A program made the position numbers and the translations under genes. A stretch of 64,000 nucleotides of DNA from DASXYG01 sp036502625. Lineage in GTDB: Bacteria > Actinomycetota > Actinomycetes > Streptosporangiales > Streptosporangiaceae. Below the pieces are notes generated by a model. It ran no database searches. It was not told the DNA's origin and worked only from the letters and a program-made list of their open reading frames with translations. Shown here one piece after another: positions 8,116 to 16,141 of the stretch. Each line of letters begins with the position of its first letter. Positions within the stretch are counted from its first letter, which is position 1. The stretch covers positions 1 through 64,000 of the forward strand of contig DASXYG010000030.1 of the NCBI GenBank assembly GCA_036502625.1. The letters run 5' to 3'.

Positions 8116-9384
8116 ATGAGTGGCTCGCCCGGCGCGCCATCGAACCCGTTCCGCCAGCCGAAAGCCGTGTTCGCGGTGGCGTTCGCGTGCGTGATCTCGT
8201 TCATGGGCATCGGCCTCGTGGACCCGATCCTGCCCGCGATCTCCAGCCAGCTCCACGCCTCGCCCAGCCAGGTGACGCTGCTGTTCACCAGCTACCTGGT
8301 CGTGACGGCGGTGGCCATGCTGGTCACCGGCTGGGTGTCCAGCCGCATCGGCGCGAAGCGCACGCTGGTGATCGGGCTGGTGCTGATCGTGGCGTTCAGC
8401 GCGCTGGCCGGCACGTCCGGCAGCATCAGCGGCATCGTCGGGTTCCGCGCCGGCTGGGGGCTGGGCAACGCGCTGTTCATCGCGACGTCCCTGGCCGTCA
8501 TCGTGGCCTCGGCCAGCGGCGGCTTCTCCGGGGCGATCATCTTGTACGAGGCGGCGCTCGGCCTGGGCATCGCGGTCGGCCCGCTGCTCGGCGGCATCCT
8601 CGGCAACATCAGTTGGCGCGGCCCGTTCTTCGGCGTCGCCGCGCTCATGGCCATCGCGCTGATCGCCACCATCGCGCTCGTCGAACCGCAGCCGAAGCCC
8701 GCGCGCAAGACGTCCATCGCCGACCCGATCAAGGCGCTGCGCCACCGCGGCCTGCTGATCATGAGCCTCACGGCGCTCTGCTACAACTGGGGCTTCTTCA
8801 CCGTCCTCGGCTACGCCCCGTTCCCGATGCACCTGCAGGCGCTGCAGCTCGGGCTGGTGTTCACCGGCTGGGGCGTGCTCGTCGCGGTCTTCTCGGTGGT
8901 CGGCGCGCCGTGGCTGCAAAGGCGGTTCGGCCTGACCCGGACGCTCTACGGCAACCTCGCGCTGTTCGCCGTGGACGTCTTCGTGATCGCGTTCTTCACA
9001 ACGTCCCAGCTCACGCTGATCATCGCGGTGATCGTCGCGGGCGTGTTCATCGGCGTGAACAACACCGTCACCACGCAGGCGGTGATGACGGTCGCGCCGG
9101 TGGAGCGGCCGATCGCGTCCGCGGCGTACGGCTTCGTCCGCTTCATCGGCGGCGGCCTGGCCCCGTTCGCGGCCGGCAGGCTCGCCGAGACGTTCAACGT
9201 GCACGTGCCGTTCGCGATCGGCGCCTGCGCGATCCTGCTCGGCATCGTGATCCTGGCCGTCGGCCGCAAGGACCTCGCCGCGGCCGAACGCAACCAGGCC
9301 GAGCTCGACACCGAGGCCGCCGACGGCGACGGGCCCGCTGAGCTGGCCGAGGCCACCGAGGTGAGCAGCGGCACCACGTCCTGA
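8116..9384 (+). CDS. MFS drug/metabolite efflux transporter
   Basis: A 422-residue integral membrane protein of the major facilitator superfamily, with about 12 hydrophobic segments and a charged C-terminal tail rich in Glu and Asp. The cytoplasmic motif A region (GWVSSRIGAKRTLVIG) follows the second helix, as in DHA1-type multidrug exporters. ATG 8116 is preferred over the upstream in-frame ATG because GAGGAG lies at 8104-8109. Together with the preceding MarR gene it forms a typical regulator-exporter pair: the MarR protein senses a toxic small molecule and lets the pump be made. The exported compound is unknown. Confidence 0.88.
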   Translation: MSGSPGAPSNPFRQPKAVFAVAFACVISFMGIGLVDPILPAISSQLHASPSQVTLLFTSYLVVTAVAMLVTGWVSSRIGAKRTLVIGLVLIVAFSALAGTSGSISGIVGFRAGWGLGNALFIATSLAVIVASASGGFSGAIILYEAALGLGIAVGPLLGGILGNISWRGPFFGVAALMAIALIATIALVEPQPKPARKTSIADPIKALRHRGLLIMSLTALCYNWGFFTVLGYAPFPMHLQALQLGLVFTGWGVLVAVFSVVGAPWLQRRFGLTRTLYGNLALFAVDVFVIAFFTTSQLTLIIAVIVAGVFIGVNNTVTTQAVMTVAPVERPIASAAYGFVRFIGGGLAPFAAGRLAETFNVHVPFAIGACAILLGIVILAVGRKDLAAAERNQAELDTEAADGDGPAELAEATEVSSGTTS

Positions 9385-9445
9385 CCGCCTCCGGTGAGCG
9401 GAATCCGATCTTGGCGCGGCGTCCGCGGCGGGTTATGAAGGGGCC

Positions 9446-11149
9446 ATGCCAGATCGTGAGAGCCCCCGTACCGCCGCCGCGGACCTGGTCGCCGCGCTCG
9501 CCGGCGTTGGCGTGTCCCACCTGTTCATCAACCCGGGCACGGACACCGCGCCGGTGCAGGAGGCGCTGGCGGACGCGCGGGCGCGCGGCACCGCCCACCC
9601 GCGCGCCGTCCTGTGCACGCACGAGTTCGTCGCGCTGTCGTCGGCGATGGGCCACTACTTCGCCAGCGGGGCGCCGCAGGCCGTGATGGTGCACGTGGAC
9701 GCCGGCACCCTGAACCTCGGCGGCGCCGTGCACAACGCGCAGCGCAACCGGGTGCCGGTGGTGGTCTTCGCCGGACGGTCGCCGTACAGCACCGACCCGG
9801 CCGTGCCCGGCCACCGGGACAACACCATCCAGTGGCAGCAGGAGCAGCCGGACCAGCAGGCGCTCCTGCGCGCGTTCGGCAAGTGGACGCTCGAGGTGCC
9901 GCGCGGCCGCGACCTGGACCCGATCGTGCGGCGCGCGTACCAGGTGGCGCGCAGCGACCCGAGCGGGCCCGCGTACGTGATGCTGCCGCGCGAGGCGCTG
10001 ATGGAACCCGGCGCGGAGCGGCCGGCCGCCGCGCTGCGCACGCCCTATCCGGCAGCGCCCGACCCGGCCGGGCTTGCGGAGGCGGCGCGGGCGCTGGCCG
10101 ATGCGCGCCGCCCGGTGATCGTCACCGCGCGTACGGGCGCGCGCCCGGAGGCCGTGCCCACGCTGGTGGCGCTGGCCGAGCTGCTCGGCGCCCCGGTCAT
10201 CGACCACCGGCACCGGGCGAACTTCCCGGCACGGCACCCGCTGTACGCCGGCGCCGACACCGCCGCGCTGCGCGACGCCGACGCGGTGCTGCTGCTCGAC
10301 GTCGAGGTGCCCTGGGTGCCCGCCGGTGACGCGCCGCCGCCGGACGCCGCGGTCGTGCAGATCGACGTGGACTGCGTGAAGCACACCATGCCGACGTGGA
10401 GCTATCCGGTGGACGTGGCGTTGAACGCCGACACCGGCACCGCGCTCCCGCTGCTGCTGGCCGAGCTCCGCGGCCTGGCCACACCGGCGCGGACCGGACG
10501 GTGGGGGGAACGCCGCGCCGAGGCGGCCGAACGGCTGGCCGCGCTGCACCGTACGTGGGACGAGCTCGGCGGCTCGGCCGATCCCGGCGCGGCGCCGGAC
10601 GCGATGCTGCACGCGCTGGACAAGGCGCTGCCGCCGGAGGCGATCGTCCTGGAGGAGGCGATCACCAACAAGCCCGCCGTGGCCCGGCAGATCGTCCGCG
10701 ACCCCGGCACCTACTTCCACACCGGCTCGCCCGCGCTCGGCTGGGCGGTCGCGGGCGCGCTCGGCGTGAAGCTGGCCCGCCCGGACGCGCCGGTGGTGGC
10801 GGTCAGCGGCGACGGCGCGTTCGGCTTCTCCGTGCCGACGGCCGCGCTGTGGTCCGCGCACCGGGCGGGCGCGCCGTTCGTCTCGGTGATCCTCAACAAC
10901 CGGGCGTACCGCGCCTCCCGGGCGCCCGTCGAGCGCCTCTTCCCCGACGGCACGGCACAGGCGCGCGGCGACTTCCCGGAGACCGACCTGTCCCCCGCGC
11001 CCGACTACACGCACCTCGCCCGCGCGTACGGCGCCGAGGCCGAGGCCGTGGACCATCCGGAGCACCTGCCCGCCGCGATGAACCGCGCCCTGGAGGTCCA
11101 GGCGTCCGGCCGCTGCGCCCTCGTCGACGTCCGCCTGCCGCCGCCCTGA
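9446..11149 (+). CDS. Thiamine diphosphate-dependent enzyme (acetolactate synthase-like large subunit)
   Basis: A 567-residue three-domain ThDP enzyme. The N-terminal Pyr domain has the activating Glu in CTHEFVALSSAMG (about residue 57), the central domain is Rossmann-like, and the C-terminal PP domain carries the ThDP motif starting GDGAFGFSVP and ending ILNNRAY (GDG-N26-NN). The family includes acetolactate synthase, benzoylformate decarboxylase and oxalyl-CoA decarboxylase; no feature fixes the substrate. It stands alone on the plus strand and converges on a second, split ThDP enzyme (11154-12222), which is unusual and suggests that both handle related 2-keto acids. Confidence 0.88.
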   Translation: MPDRESPRTAAADLVAALAGVGVSHLFINPGTDTAPVQEALADARARGTAHPRAVLCTHEFVALSSAMGHYFASGAPQAVMVHVDAGTLNLGGAVHNAQRNRVPVVVFAGRSPYSTDPAVPGHRDNTIQWQQEQPDQQALLRAFGKWTLEVPRGRDLDPIVRRAYQVARSDPSGPAYVMLPREALMEPGAERPAAALRTPYPAAPDPAGLAEAARALADARRPVIVTARTGARPEAVPTLVALAELLGAPVIDHRHRANFPARHPLYAGADTAALRDADAVLLLDVEVPWVPAGDAPPPDAAVVQIDVDCVKHTMPTWSYPVDVALNADTGTALPLLLAELRGLATPARTGRWGERRAEAAERLAALHRTWDELGGSADPGAAPDAMLHALDKALPPEAIVLEEAITNKPAVARQIVRDPGTYFHTGSPALGWAVAGALGVKLARPDAPVVAVSGDGAFGFSVPTAALWSAHRAGAPFVSVILNNRAYRASRAPVERLFPDGTAQARGDFPETDLSPAPDYTHLARAYGAEAEAVDHPEHLPAAMNRALEVQASGRCALVDVRLPPP

Positions 11150-11153
11150 CCCG

Positions 11154-11705
11154 TCAGCCGGTCCGCGCGACCGAGTCGCGTACGCCGCGCACCACCGCGG
11201 CCGGGTCGACGAACGGCGACGGGCCCGGCCACATCGGCTCGCCGATGCGCGCCTCGATCACCGCGGGCCACGGCAGCGACCCGATCCGCTCGCGCAGCTC
11301 GTCCGGCGTCTCGGCGGACGCACCGGCGAGGCCGTCCAGCGCGGACGCCACCTCGGCCAGCCGCGGCCGTACCGGGATGGCCTGGCCGCCGGTGATCGAG
11401 TACGCGCCGTCGGCGAGCACCACGACCAGCAGGTTCGCGGGCCGGTACGCGGACAGCGACCACAGCGACCCGGCGCCCATCAGCGTCTCGCCGTCGCCGA
11501 GCACCGCGACCACCCGCCGGTGCGGCGCCGCCTCGGCCAGGCCCATCGCGGCGGCCAGCGCCGAGCCCATCGCGCCGCCGAAGTAGAAGTGCGGGCCGTC
11601 GCCGGTCACCTCGCGCACCGCGGAGGTGGCGGTGCCCAGCGACGCGACGAGCGTGGCGTCCGGCAGCTCCGCCGTGACCGCCCCGGTCACCTCAATGACG
11701 TTCAC
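11154..11705 (-). CDS. ThDP-dependent decarboxylase, beta (PP-domain) subunit, sulfopyruvate/phosphonopyruvate decarboxylase type
   Basis: A 183-residue protein corresponding only to the PP half of a ThDP enzyme. The cofactor motif is GDGETLMGAGSLWSLSAY followed about 25 residues on by LADGAYSITGG; the usual Asn-Asn or Asn-Gly end is replaced by Asp-Gly. Start is GTG 11705 with GGAGG upstream. Its start overlaps the stop of the alpha gene by 14 bp, so the two chains are translationally coupled and should assemble into one decarboxylase, as ComD/ComE do in sulfopyruvate decarboxylase. No coenzyme M context is present, so the substrate is open. Confidence 0.8.
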   Translation of the reverse strand: MNVIEVTGAVTAELPDATLVASLGTATSAVREVTGDGPHFYFGGAMGSALAAAMGLAEAAPHRRVVAVLGDGETLMGAGSLWSLSAYRPANLLVVVLADGAYSITGGQAIPVRPRLAEVASALDGLAGASAETPDELRERIGSLPWPAVIEARIGEPMWPGPSPFVDPAAVVRGVRDSVARTG

Positions 11706-12222
11706 GCTGGCCTCCGAGCTCCGGTTCGAGGATGAGCGCGGCGGTCTCGCCCGCCTCGTACGCCATGTCGAGGACGGCCTTCGTCAGGCCGGCCGCGTCC
11801 TCCGGCCGGCGCAGCGGGAAGCACTGGATGCCGAGCGCGCCGAGCAGGGTCGTGGCCGCGCGGCCGATCGGGATCTGCGACGGGTTCGTCTCACCGAGCG
11901 TGCCGCGCATCGACACGACAAGCGGCACGCCGAGCCGGTACGGCACGGCCAGGGTGCCGAGCGCGTTGAGGGCGTTGCCGATGCCGGAGCTCTGCATCAG
12001 GACGACGGGCCGCCCGCCGCCGATGCGCTGCCCGGCCGCGTACGCCACGCACTCCTCCTCCCGGGTCAGCGAGCGCAGCGGCACGTCCGCCTCGCCGAGC
12101 CCCGTCAGGACCTGATCCAGCCGTGAGTCGGGGACGAACGCCGCGACCGAGACCCCGCCCGCCACCATCCGGGTGACCATGTCGGTCTGCCAGCGCAGGG
12201 GAACACGCGTTGCTGTGGTCAT
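11692..12222 (-). CDS. ThDP-dependent decarboxylase, alpha (Pyr-domain) subunit
   Basis: A 176-residue protein equal to the Pyr half of a ThDP enzyme. The activating glutamate lies in SLTREEECVAYAAGQRIGGG (about residues 51-70), and the ALIQNSG-like stretch appears as VVLMQSSGIGNALNAL, both typical of sulfopyruvate and phosphonopyruvate decarboxylases. ATG 12222 has GGGGCG just upstream. It heads a two-gene operon with the beta subunit (14-bp overlap). The gene is divergent from the DUF2752 gene with about 60 bp between starts. Confidence 0.8.
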   Translation of the reverse strand: MTTATRVPLRWQTDMVTRMVAGGVSVAAFVPDSRLDQVLTGLGEADVPLRSLTREEECVAYAAGQRIGGGRPVVLMQSSGIGNALNALGTLAVPYRLGVPLVVSMRGTLGETNPSQIPIGRAATTLLGALGIQCFPLRRPEDAAGLTKAVLDMAYEAGETAALILEPELGGQRERH

Positions 12223-12284
12223 CGCCCCATCGTGCCTTCCGGGGTCCGTACGAAGATCCCCGGCCCCGGCCGTACATTGGTCGG

Positions 12285-12884
12285 GTGGACGTGGGAATCG
12301 CGGCGCGCGTGGAGCGCATCGACCGGCACCGGGTGATCGGCGTGCTGACGGTCGTCGGCCTGGCCGTCGGCGCGCTCATCGCGATCTTCGGGCTGCCGCC
12401 GCTCGAGGTGCACAGCCCGCTGCGGCTGTTCGGCATGGTGTGCCCGTTCTGCGGCGCCACCCGCGCCGTGCAGGCCCTCCTCCAGGGCGATCCGCACACC
12501 GCGTGGCACTACAACCCGATCGCGTTCGCGGTGGTCATCGGCGGCGCGGCCGTGGTCGTACGACTGGCCGCCGGGCTGTTCACCGGGCGCTGGCTGAACA
12601 TCCGCATGACCCGGCCGCGCCTGGTCTACGCCGTGGGCGCGGTGCTGTTCGTGGCGCTGTGGGTGAACCAGGCGCAGCACGCGGCGATGCTGCGCGCCGA
12701 CGACGGCAGCCTCCTGTCGGAGATGTTCGGCATGAGCACGGTCGTCGTCCTGGGCAGCGGCGCCACCCTGATCTACCTGGCCATCGCGACCCGCAAGCTG
12801 CGCGCGGCCGTCGCCCGCGCCGCCGCGGCCGACTCGGGCGCCGCCGCGGAGGACGCCGGCGGCGCACCCCGCTCAGGCCGATGA
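12285..12884 (+). CDS. DUF2752 membrane protein
   Basis: A 199-residue protein with the DUF2752 signature: PLRLFGMVCPFCGATRAVQALLQGD followed by AWHYNPIAF. It has about four hydrophobic segments (near residues 20-40, 80-100, 115-130 and 145-165) and a polar alanine-rich tail. GTG 12285 is chosen because homologous sequence begins there; GTG 12291 is equally possible, and the longer reading from 12210 is promoter sequence. Function is unknown; the CxxCGxTR motif suggests metal or redox chemistry near the membrane. Its end overlaps the convergent MFS gene by 12 bp. Confidence 0.8.
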   Translation: MDVGIAARVERIDRHRVIGVLTVVGLAVGALIAIFGLPPLEVHSPLRLFGMVCPFCGATRAVQALLQGDPHTAWHYNPIAFAVVIGGAAVVVRLAAGLFTGRWLNIRMTRPRLVYAVGAVLFVALWVNQAQHAAMLRADDGSLLSEMFGMSTVVVLGSGATLIYLAIATRKLRAAVARAAAADSGAAAEDAGGAPRSGR

Positions 12885-14138
12885 CGTCGGCGCCACGGCC
12901 GGCGCGGCGCGCCGGGCCAGCACGCGCGGCGCGCTCTCGGTGATCCCGGCGACCGCCGCGCCCGCGACGGCGGCGCAGATCCCGGCCAGCACGATCGGCG
13001 CGGTGAGCCCCAGCCCGTCGGCCAGGAACCCGGCCACCATCGGCATGACGAACGTGCCCACCACGACCCCGGCGAAGTTCACCGCGCCCATCGCGGTCGC
13101 CTGCATCCGCACCGGCACGTTCTCCACGACACAGGTGGCCGCGGCCAGCGGGATCAGCACGCCCTCGAAGAACGCGCTGGCGGCCAGCAGCACCGTGGAC
13201 GCCGTGGTGCCGGCGCCGGCGAGCGCGTACGCGATCATGCAGCCGCCGCTGGCCAGGCCCGCGACGAGCATGGTCGGCTTGCGCCCCAGGTAGTCCGACA
13301 GCGCCGGGAGCGTCAGCGTGCCGACCAGTCCGGCGACCCCGAAGATCGCCAGGATGTCGCCGGCGCCGACGAGCCCGATGCCGCGCACCCGGGTGAGGAA
13401 CAGCGCGTTGTAGCCGACGGAGACCTGGAGCCAGCCGAGCGCCCCGGCCTGCACGATCATCAGCAGCAGCACCGTGCGGTTGCGGATGACCTTCAGGCCG
13501 TCCGCCCAGCTCGGCTTGGCCGGCGCGGGCGCGTCCGCGTCCGCGGGTGCGGGCGCGGCCCCGCGCGGCGGCTCCCGCATGAACAGGTACAGGCCGAGGA
13601 CGACGAGGAGGAACACCCCGCCCAGGATCGGGAAGACCGGCCGCCAGCCCAGCGACTCGGCCAGCCGGGTGACGATCAGCGCGCCCAGTACGCTGCCGAA
13701 CAGCGTGTAGCCGGACGTGAAGACCGACTGCACGAACGCCCGGCGTTTCGGGCCGAACTCGCCGGCCAGGACGGCCTGCCCGGTGGACCAGCCGACGCCG
13801 TCGCCGATGCCGACGAACTCGCGGACGACCAGCATCGAGCCGAAGCCCCACGCGCCGCCCATCGCCACGGTCGACACGCACGCCAGCGCGGCGCCGGGCA
13901 GCATCACGCGTCTCCTGCCGTAGCGGTCGGCCAGCCATCCGGACAGCCAGCTCGTCACCGCCCAGGTCGCGGACGTGCCGGAGATGAGCAGGCTGGCCTG
14001 CCAGTACGCCATGTGGAACTCGGGGACGATGATCGGGAACAGGTAGGAGATGCCCAGCCGGTTCAGTCCGACCAGGCCCCAGAACGCGGTCAGCAGTCCG
14101 AGCACGAGCCAGGGGTGCGCGCCGATGGTTCTCCGCAT
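12873..14138 (-). CDS. MFS transporter (metabolite:H+ symporter type)
   Basis: A 421-residue transporter with 12 predicted helices split by a proline- and alanine-rich cytoplasmic loop (about residues 190-215). Motif A is clear: SWLSGWLADRYGRRRVMLPG. ATG 14138 has GAGG 7 bases upstream. It is the last gene of a minus-strand operon with the luciferase-like monooxygenase (13 bp upstream) and the FMN reductase, so it likely imports or exports the substrate of that flavin-dependent oxidation. Family resemblance is closest to organic-acid and aromatic-acid permeases, which is suggestive only. Confidence 0.86.
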   Translation of the reverse strand: MRRTIGAHPWLVLGLLTAFWGLVGLNRLGISYLFPIIVPEFHMAYWQASLLISGTSATWAVTSWLSGWLADRYGRRRVMLPGAALACVSTVAMGGAWGFGSMLVVREFVGIGDGVGWSTGQAVLAGEFGPKRRAFVQSVFTSGYTLFGSVLGALIVTRLAESLGWRPVFPILGGVFLLVVLGLYLFMREPPRGAAPAPADADAPAPAKPSWADGLKVIRNRTVLLLMIVQAGALGWLQVSVGYNALFLTRVRGIGLVGAGDILAIFGVAGLVGTLTLPALSDYLGRKPTMLVAGLASGGCMIAYALAGAGTTASTVLLAASAFFEGVLIPLAAATCVVENVPVRMQATAMGAVNFAGVVVGTFVMPMVAGFLADGLGLTAPIVLAGICAAVAGAAVAGITESAPRVLARRAAPAVAPTSSA

Positions 14139-14150
14139 CGTGGGCCTCGC

Positions 14151-15338
14151 TCAGGTCAGCGGTCGGGGGATCGCGGGGGTGTGGGCGTGCAGCGCGGGCA
14201 GGACCTCCTCGGCGAAACGCCGGATCTGCGCGAGGAACATGTCCTGCGGCATCGCGCCGCGGTTGAGGTTGATCAGGACGCGCCCGGCGCCGGTCTGGCG
14301 GGCCTGGTCGAGGATGCGGTCGCGCACCTCCTCGGCGCCGCCCCACGCCCAGTTCTCCGCGTCGCGCTCGATGTCGTCCATCGTCTGGTTGCGGTAGTCG
14401 GCCTTGGCCCGCCGCGCCGCGGGCAGGTTCTCCGGCCGGATGTAGTCAAGCGAGCTGTCGCTGACGTAACCGGTCTTGCGCTGCGCGCCGATCTCGGTCT
14501 CGTTGCCGTGGCTGAACAGCGTGCGGTTGAAGTACAGGAGGTACGGCCCGGCCTCGCGGACCGCCTGCGCCTTGTCGTCGGCGACGTACGCGTTGATCGA
14601 GAGGTGGACGTGGTCGGGGGTGAGCTTGTGGCCGGCCGTGCGCAGCCGGTCCGCGTAGAGGGCCAGCATGTCGTCGCGCAGCCCGGGATGGCCCATGCCG
14701 GGGGTGATCGCGACGTTGTTGCGCCCCGCCCACTCGATGGTCTCCTTGCTGCTGGTCACCGGCACCCAGACGGGCGGGTGCGGCTGCTGCACCGGGCGCG
14801 GCCACAGCGAGATGTTCTCGAACGACCAGAAACGTCCCGTGTAGCTCGCCACCTCCTCCGTCCACAGCGTCCGTACGATCTCCCACGCCTCCTCGAACCG
14901 GGCACGCGACTCGGCCATCGGGACGCGGAACACGGTGTGCTCGCGCGGGATGCCGCGGGCGAACCCGGCCACGATGCGGCCGCCGGACATGCAGTCGAGC
15001 ATGGCCAGCTCCTCGGCCAGGCGCATCGGGTCGTGCAGCGGCAGCAGGTTCGCGTAGATGTGCAGCCGCAGGTTCCGGGTGCGCTGCGCGGCCGCGGCGG
15101 CCAGCAGGTTGGGCGAGTTCATCAGGCCGTACGGCGACGTGTGGTGCTCGTTGAAGCCGACGCCGTCGAAGCCGAGCCGGTCCAGTTCCGCCCACGCGTC
15201 GAGGTGCTCGGCGTACGTGCGCACCGCCACTTCCGGGTCGAAATGCCGTTTCGGCAGCGGCCACGGCAATTCGCCGTCGCGCACCAGATCGCTGACGTGC
15301 CGGCCGTACGAAACGAGGTCGAAGACGACGACTTCCAT
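14151..15338 (-). CDS. LLM class flavin-dependent oxidoreductase (bacterial luciferase-like)
   Basis: A 395-residue TIM-barrel protein of the luciferase-like monooxygenase family. Typical segments are FDGVGFNEHHTSPYG near residue 60, MLDCMSGGRIVAGFARG near 115 and a PPVWVPVTSSKETIEWAG strand near 190. The enzyme would use reduced FMN, supplied by the adjacent FMN reductase, to insert oxygen into an organic substrate. ATG 15338 follows GGAGGG. The gene lies 13 bp after the reductase stop and 12 bp before the MFS start, forming a classic two-component monooxygenase plus transporter operon. Substrate unknown; the nearby gentisate-type operon suggests an aromatic or related xenobiotic. Confidence 0.88.
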   Translation of the reverse strand: MEVVVFDLVSYGRHVSDLVRDGELPWPLPKRHFDPEVAVRTYAEHLDAWAELDRLGFDGVGFNEHHTSPYGLMNSPNLLAAAAAQRTRNLRLHIYANLLPLHDPMRLAEELAMLDCMSGGRIVAGFARGIPREHTVFRVPMAESRARFEEAWEIVRTLWTEEVASYTGRFWSFENISLWPRPVQQPHPPVWVPVTSSKETIEWAGRNNVAITPGMGHPGLRDDMLALYADRLRTAGHKLTPDHVHLSINAYVADDKAQAVREAGPYLLYFNRTLFSHGNETEIGAQRKTGYVSDSSLDYIRPENLPAARRAKADYRNQTMDDIERDAENWAWGGAEEVRDRILDQARQTGAGRVLINLNRGAMPQDMFLAQIRRFAEEVLPALHAHTPAIPRPLT

Positions 15339-15351
15339 GGGCCCTCCGAAT

Positions 15352-15978
15352 TCACATTCCGTTGAATGCCAGCGCGCGCTGCCGCGCGAACTCCACGACC
15401 TGGCGGCCGACCAGTTCGAGCCGGTCGCGTTCGGTGCCGTCGGTGAGCGCGCCGTCGGTGGCGAACGCGCCGGTGGCGGAGTTGATCGTGACGCCGAGCG
15501 GTGTCGGCCAGCCGCGCAGCGCGTGCGCCACCGCGCGCAGGGCGGTGAGCGTCGTGGCCGCGGCCTGCCAGCCCGAGGCGCACGCGATGCAGCCGACCGC
15601 GCGGCCGTCGAGGTACGGCGCGTCGGCGTCGCGCAGGTCCTCGGCGTAGTCGAGGGCGTTCTTGATCAGGCCGGACGGCGCGCCGTGGTAGCCGGGCGAG
15701 GCGATGATGACGCCGTCGGCGCGGCCGAGCTCGTCGACCAGGCGCCGCGCCGCGCGGCTGCGGTAGGCCGACTGCGGCGCGTACATGGGGAGGTCCAGGT
15801 CGGCGGCGCCGAGCAGCAGTGTGCGCGCGCCCGCGGCGGCCGCCGCGTCGAGCGCGACGCGCAGCACCCGCTCGGTCGACGAACCGGGACGCATCGTGCC
15901 GCCGAGCCCCACCACGTACGGCGGGTGGTCGTCGGGGCGGCGGGTCGGGGGCGGGCCAACGGCAACACGCGTAGCAAT
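15352..15978 (-). CDS. NAD(P)H-dependent FMN reductase, probable ATT start
   Basis: A flavodoxin-like reductase of the SsuE/WrbA group, about 208 residues, with GGTMRPGSSTERVLR (phosphate-binding loop) and SPGYHGAPSGLIKNALD. It should feed FMNH2 to the following LLM monooxygenase. In the region before YVVGLGG there is no ATG, GTG or TTG preceded by a ribosome site; the only strong GGAGG (15984-15988) lies 5 bases before an in-frame ATT at 15978. A GTG at 16062 would also be in frame but would run through an 18-bp palindrome and a hairpin and has no ribosome site. GTG codons about 21 codons later are the conservative alternative. Confidence 0.78.
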   Translation of the reverse strand: MATRVAVGPPPTRRPDDHPPYVVGLGGTMRPGSSTERVLRVALDAAAAAGARTLLLGAADLDLPMYAPQSAYRSRAARRLVDELGRADGVIIASPGYHGAPSGLIKNALDYAEDLRDADAPYLDGRAVGCIACASGWQAAATTLTALRAVAHALRGWPTPLGVTINSATGAFATDGALTDGTERDRLELVGRQVVEFARQRALAFNGM

Positions 15979-15999
15979 AACGACCTCCGAAACGAACGC

Positions 16000-16018
16000 G
16001 GCGCACGAGAAGTGCGCC
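16000..16018. promoter_or_regulatory. Short hairpin just upstream of the FMN reductase ribosome site
   Basis: GGCGCAC-GAGAA-GTGCGCC forms a perfect 7-bp stem with a 5-base loop, lying 12 bases upstream of the GGAGG of the reductase gene on the minus strand. It may stabilise the 5' untranslated region or influence initiation at the unusual ATT codon. Confidence 0.5.
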
Positions 16019-16024
16019 CTGCTG

Positions 16025-16042
16025 CGAATATCGCGATATTCG
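16025..16042. promoter_or_regulatory. 18-bp perfect palindrome upstream of the FMN reductase/LLM/MFS operon
   Basis: CGAATATCGCGATATTCG reads the same on both strands and is AT-rich compared with its surroundings. It lies 47 bp upstream of the proposed reductase start, in the 163-bp space after the LysR gene stop, where the operon promoter must be. A dimeric repressor or activator site is the simplest reading; no local gene is clearly its cognate regulator apart from LysR. Confidence 0.6.
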
Positions 16043-16141
16043 GAAGGCGAATACAGCAGCACGTTAACCGGGCGATTCGATGCCTACAAATGCGGTTTCG
16101 TGCCGCTGTCATAACCTGTGGTGATCACGGAGTACGCGCGC

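Noticed and set aside
15352..16062. 236-residue reading of the FMN reductase from GTG 16062
   Set aside because: The extra N-terminus crosses an 18-bp palindrome and a hairpin, has no Shine-Dalgarno, and is unlike flavodoxin-fold N-termini.
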